DNA of 64,000 nt from Xiphophorus maculatus (taxonomy: Eukaryota > Chordata > Actinopteri > Cyprinodontiformes > Poeciliidae), in assembly GCF_002775205.1 (NCBI RefSeq), contig NC_036460.1, positions 21,904,751 to 21,968,750 of the forward strand. The letters are read 5' to 3'. The notes below the pieces were generated by a model. That model was not told the DNA's origin and searched no databases. It saw only the letters and a program-made list of their open reading frames with translations. Shown here piece after piece: positions 1 through 20,200 of the stretch. Positions within the stretch are counted from its first letter, which is position 1. Each line of letters opens with the position of its first letter. A program made the position numbers and the translations under genes.

Positions 1-400
1 CAGGAGATGCTCAGCTGAGTTTCAGTGAAATTACATTTAATTTTTTTTAAATGTTTCAAATCTTTACTGTCAAATGCATTAAGCGGGAGACTTACTGGTT
101 AAACTTTATCCAGATTTTCCTAGTACTCCCCCCTCCCTCTTAGACATAGCTAGTCCCCAATTAGAAGGTCTCAGTTTGGTTGCCAACCACATGAATCATC
201 CTCCTACCCATCCAGGCGGCAGTCAGGTACATCTGGTGGCTTTGCCTAGGCGGCTTACTTTAGAAATACACAAATGATGCCTCAAATTTAAGACATCTTG
301 CTAAAAGCTTCACCAACTTCAAAAACCTGTGCCAGATATAAAAGAAAGAAAAGAAAAAAAAAACAAAACAACAATAACCAAACCAAAAATCTCATGCTCA

Positions 401-8426
<8,026 letters not shown>

Positions 8427-9637
8427 ATGGCGTCCCAGCAGCAGCAAGCTGTTGGTCAAATTTCTCAAGCCGGTTTACAACAAACTGCATCAATGCATCA
8501 GCAACAACAACAACAACAGCAGCAGCAGCAACAGCTCAGTCAACAGCAAGACTTTGATCCAGTTCATCGATTTAAGATGCTTATTCCGCAGCTGAAGGAG
8601 AGTTTACAGGTAATTACCCCGCTATTAGCGAGCTAAAAACTGGACGATGGATACTGTTGATGCTAATCTGTCTGCTTTCATTTAAAATAGAATCTAATGA
8701 AGGTTGCAGCATTGAATTTGGCTCACAACACTTCAATTGACAACGGCGTGTAAGTACAGTGTCAGTACTTTTGACTGAGGTCCGTTTTGACCTCAGTATG
8801 TTAACCTCTTGTCTTCCGAAACGTGTTTCTTGTTTCTGTTTGCTCAGTAAAAGCAGCGACACTTCTGTCCAGCGTTTTGATAAAAGCTTAGAGGAGTTTT
8901 ACGCCCTCTGTGATCAAGTGGAACTGTGTTTGGTAAGCGTGGACCAGTTCTTATTATATTTTCTGCACCACTTGGACATTTCTCCCCCCACATTTGTCAA
9001 AATACAGCCAAAACTGAATATTTATAAAGCTACTGTACAACTGACACCAATTTCTCATCATATGTTGGTAAAATCGCATCCAGTCCACATATGTAAAGAA
9101 ATCAAATCACAGATATCTATAAATTTATGTATAATAAATGAAAGGACAGTGGATAAATCTTGTGATATTTTCATGTCAGTTGAGCCTTTAAATGAATATA
9201 TTTACTTAGAAAATTGGTTTTGTGTTTAAAGCTTTTTTCTTGATTTATTGAATTAGGGTTGAAGGGCTTTAATAATCAGGTGATTATTTTGTACCAAATA
9301 TAATGTTGTGATTGGTAGCTTTTAATTTTCTAAGATTTATTACATTTTAACATTAGTATTGTGTGTTTTTTACGACTTACAAACTCACATTTTTACGTTC
9401 TCTCTGAAGCGCCTGGCATACGAGTGCCTCTCTCAGAGCATCGACAGCGCCAAGCATTCCCCCAATTTGGTCCCTACGGCCACAAAGCCGGACACGGTGC
9501 AGACGGAGTCCATGTCCTACGCTCAGTACCTCAGCATGATCAAGTCTCAGATCTCCTGTGCCAAAGATATCCACAATGCTTTGCTGGAGTGCGCTAAGAA
9601 GATCGCGGGAAAAGGACAGCCTCAAGGCATCATGTAG
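8427..9637 (+). CDS. med29: Mediator complex subunit 29, complete
   Basis: Mediator bridges transcription factors and RNA polymerase II in the nucleus; MED29 belongs to its tail/upper-middle part. Four plus-strand exons, 8427-8609, 8691-8749, 8848-8932 and 9410-9637, splice in frame to 184 aa and a stop, close to the roughly 200 aa of mammalian MED29. The N-terminus is glutamine-rich, with 11 consecutive Q at residues 25-35. The body carries FDPVHRFKMLIPQLKESLQ, NLMKVAALNLAHNTSIDNG, RFDKSLEEFYALCDQVELCL, LAYECLSQSIDSAKHSPNLV and ISCAKDIHNALLECAKK, the recognisable MED29 helices. The start is supported by a purine at -3 (AAGATGG) and by the divergent promoter. The longer open frame 8759-9229 is exon 3 read into its introns. 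The gene is tail-to-tail with mlf1. Confidence 0.96.
8499..8531 (+). repeat. CAG/CAA trinucleotide tract encoding poly-Q in med29
   Basis: Eleven consecutive glutamine codons mix CAA and CAG (two CAA-rich blocks around a CAG run). Interruptions of this type reduce slippage, but length differences between species and alleles are likely. Confidence 0.85.
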
Positions 9638-9791
9638 ACTCGGACTGAACATTCTTATTCTTTTTTTATTTTATTTTATTTTTTTGTATGTTATGACAAG
9701 AAGAGGCAAAGCCACAATTTCTCAGTTTTTGTTTTCTGTTGTGGTTTGTAAATGCTGTGTAAATATTCCTGACAGTTGTGCTTTGTGGTGA

Positions 9792-9806
9792 CCAGCAGGA
9801 GGCGAC
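9792..9806 (+). promoter_or_regulatory. candidate CTCF-like site between med29 and mlf1
   Basis: The sequence CCAGCAGGAGGCGAC has one mismatch to the CTCF core. It lies in the med29 3' end, in the interval where gene order departs from human, a place where a domain boundary would make sense. The site itself is weak evidence. Confidence 0.3.
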
Positions 9807-9847
9807 AAAGTTTTCAAGAACTGTTTTGTAACATATTTGTATTGACG

Positions 9848-9853
9848 ATTAAA
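9848..9853 (+). terminator. med29 polyadenylation signal (ATTAAA)
   Basis: The ATTAAA hexamer lies about 210 bp after the med29 stop codon, and T-rich sequence follows within 30 bp. It is the commonest variant signal and is well placed for a short 3' UTR. Confidence 0.6.
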
Positions 9854-11259
9854 ACCTTTCTGCTCATGTTTTCTTTTTTTTATTCAGTATGAACTGGAAA
9901 ATATGCAAAATATTTATATATCTGTCAATGCAAAAGCTGAAAAACCAAGGAGTTGACAAATAAAAAAGGTCAAATGTTGATGACCTAATTAAATGGTTAA
10001 ACTATACATGGTTTAGTAACAAACTACACCGTTTAGGTATGTAGAAACAAAAAAGGTGACACATCCTTGAGTTGTATAGAGCAAGTTTTGGAGTTGAACA
10101 AAAACTATCCATGTCCGAGGCACATAAGTGTCTTTGGTCTGCATGCTGCTGTTATGGTGTGATAATATCAGCATGTGAAAGTGGTGTATGGCCGGCCTGC
10201 AGCTGGCCAACACCTCAGCCACATCTGAGCTACTGACAAGTGCTGCCATCCAAAAATACTTCTCTGGGTCACCAGCATGCATAAAGGTTCAAAGCATACT
10301 TGCACACTCATAAACCTGATGTGCTATTTTATTAAAGCTAAACTGTTGAGCAGATATCTGGTATGGAGGAAATGGGAATGAAGAAAAGAGGATCAGGTTC
10401 ATTCACGCAACTTTATTTTCAGACATCCTGAACTGGCAGACCTCACTTTTAACACAAAACATACAAGAATAAATCATTTAGTGAGAGTAATCCCTCGTCT
10501 ACACTTCGCAATAAAGCACAAAGTTCAACAAGTAAGAACAAACAATATAAAAAGATTAAGGGCAAGTGTGTTTGTACAAAGATTTCAGTATTTAAAACAG
10601 ATGCTAAATAGAAACAAAACCGGATATATTCTATGTGCATTGCTTTATTTTACAACAAAGAATGTATGAACATTGTTACCTTTTTATAAGCTACCAAGAT
10701 GTTTACATGATGTGTAAAATTCTATTTTTCAGATTTCCTGATAAAAATGCTGGTGACACACCATAAGGCTGCAGTTTTTAAATTTCTTCTTTATAAAAAA
10801 ACCCCAAAACAAAACAAAAAAAACCTTCAAAATAATATCACTCGGGTATAAATGCAGTCCTTTACTTCCATCAGAGTGTCTGTTGATTTATTTTGCTTTG
10901 TGGCTTGGAACTAAACAGGAACTCAAAGTATGGTACTCTGATCTGCTTAGTTAGTGATCCTGTAGTCATATTACTGTTTCAGTTGTACCTGAAAAGAAGC
11001 TCTATAGACTGACATCCAGCCTTTCAGAGGCTTGATAATTATTCATCAGTTTAAACCAGATGTGATGGAACAAGGAAACTGCAACATACACTACGGTGTG
11101 TGCATCAAAGAACAGATATGTGTGACGTAATATTTTGTGTCCAACTGCAATAGATTCTTTCTCTGTTTCATGTGGTGTGTGTTTCTGGAGTGGGAGGAAG
11201 GCACCACTTTGAACTGTGAGATGTGTAAATGGCTTTAATTAGACGTAAAGATAGAGGCA

Positions 11260-14200
11260 TCAATATTTGTACTCGTTGGTGTTGCCTGAGCCTTTATGCC
11301 CAGCCTTTTTCTTTCGATGACCTCTGGAAAAAAACAGACAAAAAAACTAAATAAGCACCAAAAATTGTCACAATCGGACTAATCTCAACTTAGGTGTCCT
11401 ATGAAGTTTGAACCATTTTTCTGCTGCGTATCCAGCAGACAAATGACGGGTTAATACTGACCTACGGGGATGCTCAGGACTACCAAGCTGACGTTGTGTT
11501 GGGCCAGGCATGGGGTCTGGTGACAGAAGCCTGGATACCTTCCGCTGCCATTCATCATCAAAAGAATTTGCTTCAGCTGTGGGGGGAAGATAACGTTAGT
11601 TACAGTCAGACTATCTTATAGGGCATAGATGCAAAGCTTTCACATACATTCATCCATATTCACGAAATCCTGTTTAATCTCTTCCTCTCCAGTTTGCTTG
11701 TTATGTCTCTTCTCAACAACATGCCGTCTGTCCTTGATTTGGTGTCCAATTTTCATCTTCTCCAGACCGCTGTCGGAGTCTTTAAAAGCTTGGCGTGTCT
11801 CCTTTATCTGGGAAAGAGAGCAGCGTTAAAGCTGTTACATTCATAATCATTAAACAAGTTCATTTATTTATTAAGAGTTTAGCGTATCGGAGTTTAGTGA
11901 AGTCGGACCATTTTTGGCTTAACTGAGCCTGAACATCACAGACAACTCCGAGCATCCTCTTCCTTAGAATGTAATACAAAAACAAAATGTCTTTAGTCAG
12001 AGGCTTCTTCAGAGGCACTGCAGTACACACCACTACAGGAGATCCTCCATCACCCTCTACTAACAACTCCTTGAAGAAACTTGGGCAGTTTAAACTACAA
12101 AATTTATTTTCCTTTTGAGATTAATGAAGTACTTTTGCACTAAATTGAATTGAAATGTCAGCCATGTAATCTTTAGTCTTTCTTTTGAAGGAGAAAAAAA
12201 AATCATTGTCACATTTCCATCACACACAGTGTGACATCTCATGTGGTTCTAACATAAATAAATAATGACAGCTTGTGACAGGACAGCTGTTAAAAAATAA
12301 TTTAAACACCAATAATTGGAGCTTTTAAACAGAAGTTGGAATTGGTTAAAATTAATTACTTACCAAAAAGAAATAAAAACAAAACAGAGATCTGAAATTA
12401 TAGCTAAAAAAGAAGATCATTGCATATCTAGATAAATGTGCCAGTAATAACATCACAAGTGTTTCTATTTAGAGAGTTTAACTTCAACTTTAGTTAATAT
12501 TTTTCACAGACAGATTTATTTCTAGCATCTCAAGACATAAAGCAGGATTCTTCAGCACATCACCACTCCTAGAGTACTAGAAAACTTACTCCTCCTGGGG
12601 CACAGCGAGTCGACGTAGTTGCCTGGAACACCTTTGGAGGCTCATCTCCAACTTTTGAATATGACATTACCGATGATGACCTGTATGAGTGGGCATTTGC
12701 ATCTGGTGACACGTCCTCCAAAGAAAACAACAACAAAAAAAAAAAACACAAGAACAGAGTGTAACATAAGACAGCTTTCACTTAAAAATAGATTTTATTG
12801 CTACTTATTTATTTAGCACCATCTATATGAATAAAAGAAAGCATGTTGGTGAACTCACAAAGTCTCTGTTCATTTCTTCCATGCTTTTTCTCATGTTGGA
12901 CATCACGTTGTCAAACATGCTGAAATGGTTCTGCATCATGTCCTGCTCAGACATAAAAGGAAACCACAATGAAAAGTCAGTTTAAAAGCTGTACACTACT
13001 CTTGATGGTCACTTGACATTAACAAGTCATAAACAGCTACATTATGAAGGTAAAAAAAAAATACATGCAGATACATGCATAAATATTTCTTATATGAACC
13101 ATTTTGCAAACTATAACCACAATAATAATGAGTAAATAATCCAAAACAAAAACAACTGTGAGAGTCATTGAACACTCACAAACACTGAAAAGCTCAAGAC
13201 TTTTTTTTATTAGGATTGTTAATGCCAAAGACTGAATGAAAGCCAGTGCTTTGATAATAACCTGACCAGGATGTTAGTAATCATTAATGTTTGTTAATTA
13301 TCGCTAAAGCTAAGGCACCGACCGTATGTACTAAATAAAAATGTACCAATCCATCTGACACTAATTGAATATGTCCAAATGAGACAGGAATCTCTCAAAA
13401 GACAATAAAAGAAGTATCCGGTTAAGCTAGCTATAGCGCACATTTAGGTTTATCGCAAAGAAAGGAAGCAGTTCAGTGGTTACTCCTCATTCTGATTACT
13501 GTTTTTATTTGTTGTTTGTTGTCCTACATTCATAAGATGACAGTGTTGGTGCACTAATAATGCAGCCTAAATAATGAAAATTACTTGCAATGAGTATTCA
13601 AGCAAAACCTACTTGTTTGCTGGATAATGCTAAAATGCAATGAATGCAGCCAGCTGCGGTTAGAGCATGCACTCGGTCAGGTGAGTTTCTCTTTACATGC
13701 ACAGACCCAACTCACCGTGCTGCCAGTGCTGCCAAAAGGCAACAATGACCGGCTCATATCCTGAAGATTCAAACGATATCAGTTTAGCATCTCAGTAGCT
13801 GTATGTTACAAAGACATGCTAAGCCATGGGGATTTTCTATTTAAATCAACAAGTCTGGCAAAAGCACAAGTATTCATATTTCTTGCACTTGTCTGCAATC
13901 TAACACATCAAAACTGCAACTGTCCATGAAAGATTAACACAAAACAGCGCCTAATTGTGAAGTGGAAAGAAATATAACATGGTTTTCAAATAAAATAATC
14001 TATAATGATGGTGTCTGTATTGTAGAACCAAATTTTACTACAACTACAACTTTTCTCGGGTTTGTTTCATACCAGGGCTACGTAAAAATCTTTGCTCCAC
14101 TTTTCTCCTTTACAAAATGACACAAGTTTAGTCAGAGTGAGTAAAAAAAAACATCTGTAGATTATTTTCCATTAAAAAAAGATTTAATTAAAGTCTATTG

Positions 14201-17200
14201 TATTTACTGTGACAATAAAAGTGACCTGTAAAAATGATCTAAAAACACCATCATCAATAGGAAAGCTAAACTGCTCCAAATAATTCAGATTTTAAAACAT
14301 ATTGATGTAAATATCAATATATTGATCTAATGCTGTTACGGAACCAACATTGGTGGGAAAAGACATTGCAATTAATAAAAGCAACAATCCCACCCACATT
14401 AAGTTTTTAAGGTGTATAGACTTCCTTAACTAGAGTCTATTGTGGTTGCAATAAATTCTTTACATGGTCATTTTTTTCCCATCCATCCATCCATCCATCC
14501 ATCCATCTTCTTCCGCTTATCCGAGGTCGGGTAGCGGGGGTAGCAGCTTCAAAAGGGAGGCCCAGACTTCCCTCTCCCCAGCCACTTCTTCTAGCTCTTC
14601 CGGGGGAATCCCGAGGCGTTCCCAGGCCAGCCGAGAGACATAGTCCCTCCAGCGTGTCCTGGGTCTTCCCCGGGGCCTCCTCCCGGTAGGACGTGCCTGG
14701 AACACCTCACCAGGGAGGCGTCCAGGAGGCATCCTGACCAGATGCCCAAGCCACCTCAACTGGCTCCTCTCGATGTGAAGGAGCAGCGGCTCTGCTCTTA
14801 GTCCCTCCCGGATGACTGAGCTTCTCACCCTATCTCTAAGGGAGAGCCCAGCCACCCTACGGAGAAAACCCATTTCGGCCGCTTGTATCCGCGATCTCGT
14901 TCTTTCGGTCATGACCCAAAGCTCATGACCATAGATTTTCCCATGAGAACAACAAATTGTTGTCAGCAATAAAACTTGTTTCTTGAAGTGGATCCCAGTA
15001 AGTGACTGGGTTTTCTTCCACTATTTGAAACAAACCCACACAGTGCTACACTCTGCCCTCAGCAAAGAATTTTTATTTTTTTTAAAGGCGACAAACTTTT
15101 TGTAGCTGGAAACACCTCGACGATGATAAAAATGGAGCAGCCTGCAGCCTCCCACATCCTGAGTCTGAGCTCTGCCTGGCAAGACCACAGGTGTTTGTGA
15201 CCGCACGGTCTTGGCCAAACATCTCAACACCCATCACTATGTGTGCGTGGGGATTTTTCTGGGGTTGCGATGTGCAGGGTTATTGTGTGTAATCATTGGG
15301 GTGTTGAATGACTTGTGTTCCATGTGTAATTAGGTTGCATCGCCAGAGATTAGAGTGGGTTTAACACTGAAAGCGAGCCTCATTCTAGGAAGGCTGTAGT
15401 GGGCCAGGCGGTCCAGTCAGGACATGACTCCCCTGGGATTAAATGGGGTTGCAGAGTCCACGGCTGCACTCTCAGCTCATTTCAAAGGTCAAGCTGATAT
15501 AAAAACGCTCCTGAACTGCCAATTTTATCCCACCGTGGCATCTATGAACTAATAAATGTCAGTTGGATAGCAGTATGCAGTATATTTAGACAAGGTATGA
15601 CAGAGAGCGCAAACAAAGTTAAACAGATACACTTGTCTACACACTGGCAAAAATCTTAAGGGGTTCTGAAATTGAACAATTTTTTTATGTTTCGTTCACT
15701 GAGATTTTGAACAGAAGCAACTGATCCAACAGATTCAAATAACAGATGAGAAAAGTAAGATGCACACAGTTTTCATGAATTCACTTTCATCACCTCCTCT
15801 ACCCTGCAGCAAAAACTATTTGATTTAAGCATGTGCATTGATCTGAAAAGTATTTATTTGACCACTTAAATATTAATTTTTTTTTCGCCTTTTCTTCATT
15901 ACACTTAAATGTTTCAGATCATTAAACAAATTTTAATATCAGAGAAGATAAGCTGAGTAAATTAAAACAAAAAATGTTTTCAAATTATTTTATTTATTAA
16001 GGGTCAAAAAGCAGTCCAAATAAACCAATCCATCGGTTTTCTGAAATGTTGTGCCAGTTTTATGATGAATGTAATGAGAAAATGCTCACTTTTTATCGTG
16101 CAAGGCTAAGGAAAACTTTCCCAAATGTCTTGGGGATCATCAAGATGTTTCCTTAGGAAGTGTTTGATGGGCCTTTGAATACTTGTTGTAGTGGTTTCTC
16201 ACCATGGCCGCCATTTTTACCCAGTCTCTTTTCTATTGAATAATGAACCCAGATCCTAATTGAGGTCAGCAGTGTTCCTTAATTCTTTTTCGTCCTCCTG
16301 GTTGAGTCGTTAATGTGCTTCTGGAGTAATTTTGGCGGATTGTTCATTCCTGGGAAGTTTTGCAACAATTTTACTGAGCTTATCTTTTCTGATATCAACA
16401 GATTTAAGTGTAACAGAGAAATGACAAAAACCACAGAAATATTTAAATCCACAAATGTGACAGCAAGCAAACACAACAGTGTTTATCATTATTATTAGGC
16501 CTCGGCACACTACTTAAAATGGCAGGCAAAGACAGCTTATTTCAATAATCTAATACGGCATCAGTGTTGTTATTTACGATCACATTTGTAAACAGGTGCC
16601 CTGATGAATGGAGGCTGTGAATGGTAACCCAAACCAGACAGCATAGGTGTAGGCAAAAGAGAGAAATGTGAGAACTCAGCGGAACTCGAGGAAGGTGGAC
16701 GTTTCTTCCCACTGGGATTCTCATCACAGAAGTAGTAGCACAACCATCCAAACTTGCGTGAATATTACAAGCTGGAACTGTGGGTTACTTTGCTTACAAG
16801 CATATTTTGGAGCCATATGTGTGTGTTCTTCGAATGTGTCTCCGTGTGCACATTTGTGCCTGTGATACTGGAGAACAGCTTGGGAGCGAGCTGTCTGTCA
16901 TCTAGCTGCTAATGCAGCAGCGATGCCAAGTTCTGCGAAACAGATGGACGAAAAGAGCAACAATGAGGGAATAGAGTGCCCATGACATCTGAACATAGAA
17001 CACATGCCGCGTCAAAGCCAGCAATCTGAGCACCGCTTCAGGCTTCAGGATTTCCACCACTGCCGGTCTCAACTTCCTCTGACCGTGTGGGACATCAGAA
17101 AGCAGTTTTTTTTTAATTTTATTAATAAACAGTGCATATCCTGGTTAATACGGCCTTGATTGCATGCATCTTCTCATATTTTATTATTCTATTGATCACT

Positions 17201-20200
17201 TCTAAGTACTGAGCGAGCACGCTGCTTGGGACTGAGGTCACACTTCTGATGAAAGCCATTATCAAGGATAAATATACCAACTCTCATGGGAGACTTGGAT
17301 TAAAGCAGGTGACTCGGGCTAAGTTTGACTCAGCGGATCAAATATACAACACTTCTCTACATACAGTACATGTTCTTATTATTACTACAAGCCAGAGAAA
17401 TAAACACCACAATGGTGTTTATCAAGTTGGGTAAAACGACACAAGTGAACCAAACCGTCTACGGGGAATTACAAAGGTATCCATTATCACCTACTTCAAT
17501 ATTTTTTGGTGAGATTTTATGTGAAAGACCAACACCAAGCAGTGCTTAACTGTGAAGTGAAAGGCAAAAGATACAAAGCTCAAATTTTTTATTTTGTTTA
17601 CCAATAAAATCAAATAAGTAAGGCATGTAATCTGCTCCTTTTACAATTTTACACCCAAATAAAATACAGCTGCCTTCAAATGTCATCTAATTAGGCATGT
17701 AATTTTTATCTCAACATGTTCTGAGAAGGTGTTAAACGTTTTGGATATTCGAGAACAACGAGCATCCTGAAAAGGAAGGAGCCTACCTTGCAAGTCAGCT
17801 AACTTTACAGCAGTGTCGGCTTATGCACTCCACAAAATATGGCTTATGAAGTGTAGAAAGAAGAAGAAAGTAATTGTTGAAATGCCCACGTTAAAGTTCA
17901 GCAAAAGTTTTGTAGCTGTTAGAAGGTTCTATTATTAGATGAGAACAAAGTGTAAGTTTATTGGGACGATGGTGGCGGTTAGTCCCATAATCAGTGGGTT
18001 GCCGGTTCGATTCCTGTTCCATCTGCCAAAACACTCCAAACCACGTTTCCTGCTGGCGGTTCTGGTGCAGATGTCAAAGGCAGCTGTGGCTCCTATTGAG
18101 TAGTTTACCATTGTGTGTGTGTGTGTGTATGTGTATGCGTGACAGCGTGAATGACTGAATGTTGTGTCAACTACAGTGACTTGATAAAGTGCTATACAAG
18201 TACAGGCTATTTACTGCTGTCATAGAAAGAAAATGTGAAAGACACACTTTCTGGAGAATATGTGTTTTGTAACCCAAAATACACATTCCCCATTGTGAAG
18301 CATGGTAGTGGCGGCATCATACTGTTTTGGCATGCCATTCTTCAGAAGAGACAGAGAAGCTGGCCAGGGTTCAGATTTATACATTAAAACAAAAACACAC
18401 ACACACTAAAGTTTGTAGCTGTAGTGTGAAAGATATGAAGCCCTTTGAACAGCACTGGTTCTCCCTCACTGACTTCAACAAATGTTCAAATCCAGAGAAG
18501 TGTTTGCAAAAAGAAATGCATTAAATAAAACAAGAACGCAGTGTGTTAGTGGAACAATGTGCTATAAATAGGCCTTCTAACCGTTGGGAGAGGCCAAAGG
18601 GGTTGCCCTTCTACATAACCAGAAACAAACATGGCCAATCACCTCTGCAAGTGGAGTATCGGTTACAGTAGATGTGGCCAGTTTTTGGAGCCTAATCTTA
18701 GTAAACACAGCGCTACCTCAGGAGAAAGCACTGGACAGCTTACAGGATGACTGAAACATATAAACGGAGGGATATAATAAAGGGTAGTAGTGCATCGCCT
18801 AAATTTGAAGAGAGCTGTTCTTTTTGTTTTAAAATCTACGTTCTCACCCGACGCTCGTTTCTTCGATCAAAAGGGGGCCTTGGATGTTCGGCCATGTCGC
18901 GGCCACGGTTTCTCCCATCTGTGATGCTTGTGCTAAAGGGGAAACCAAATGGTTCGGAGAAACTGCGCATCATCTGCCTCATGTGCTCTCTATGAGCACG
19001 GAATGAATCCCTGAAGAAAGACGCAGGGAAAGAAAAGACAAAAAGGGCAGCTTAGCAATCACATAGACTTAAACACCAAACAAAAAAAACGTCATTACAC
19101 TGTAGTGCTCTTTCTAAATTATGTCAAGACACAACCTTGCACTTTATTGTATTTTAACGGTACTGTTTCATGTTAGATAAAAAAGGAAAAAGTTGCACAA
19201 CATTGTGAAGGATATATGATTTTCAAAGGTTTTTGCACAAAAAGTGTGATGTGTACATGTAAGCAGCCCCTCTGACTAAGTAATTTTTTAAAATATTTTG
19301 TCAGATTAATTAATAATCAATCATTATTAATTTATGACTAATAATCAGAAATGAATGATTATTAATTTTAAAAATCCCTTTGTGAGACAGTTCAAGTTAT
19401 GAGAATATCAGATTTGTGGATCTAGAGCCTTGAGCAAGTTCTTCTTCACAAAAGTAAGACTAAATGAAAAGCATCTTGGCACAGATCCTCAATTAGAAGC
19501 TTTGATAGAAGATCATTCATCATTTTTTTCTAAACACCACATGGAAGCTTGCTTTAAACACTTCTATGTCATTTGTATTTTTATGTTTCAGAACAAACTT
19601 ACATATTGAAAGAATGAATTAATTTTTTGCAATTATATATTCATTAAAATTTAGAGAAAATAAAACGTTGTGGGCTTTGACCAAGAAACGGACAGGCATT
19701 TCTACCCCTCACACAATGTCAACTTTACACATATAATGCATGAAAGTATATTGAGGAAAGATAATGTAATTAACCATTTTTTAAATCACAAACACTGCTC
19801 ACAACTCTCTAATTTTGGCCAATGTCTTAAAAACGTGGCAGAGTTGCAGTTCTGCGATTCTATGGACTCAACAGACCTCTGCGAGATGTTTAGAGCAATT
19901 GTTTTATAACCTAGCCCTGCTTTAAACTTCTCTAAAACTTTATCCCTGACCTACCAGGTGTGTTCCTTGAACTTCAGGGTGCTCATTGCTTATTAATGAT
20001 TTCCAACAACCCCAGAGGCCTCCAAAGAACAGCTGGAAGGCAATCATATTTAAAGATAACAGGCTGGATACATGTGCACGCCACACCTTTTTGATTTCAA
20101 TAAAAAAATAAAATAAAATAAATCCATACTGTCCTCCCACCAATGTGCTTTTATTGGGGTTCTAATGAAAAAGAAAATAAAATACATTTAGGTTTGTGGT

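Larger units (their letters stand above)
9638..11259. other. tail-to-tail intergenic region with med29 and mlf1 3' UTRs
   Basis: med29 is followed by a T-rich stretch and an ATTAAA polyadenylation signal at 9848-9853. For mlf1 on the minus strand, AATAAA signals lie at 10644-10649 and 10412-10417, giving a 3' UTR of about 0.6-0.85 kb. A CTCF-like site lies at 9792-9806. No further gene is seen. The interval also appears to be a synteny junction relative to human. Confidence 0.6.

Noticed and set aside
8759..9229. 156-aa plus-strand open frame
   Set aside because: It is med29 exon 3 (8848-8932) read through its acceptor and donor into both introns; only the exon part matches MED29.
18001..18020. 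tRNA-like B box suggesting a tRNA gene
   Set aside because: No acceptor stem or terminator, and it continues into a typical SINE body and tail.
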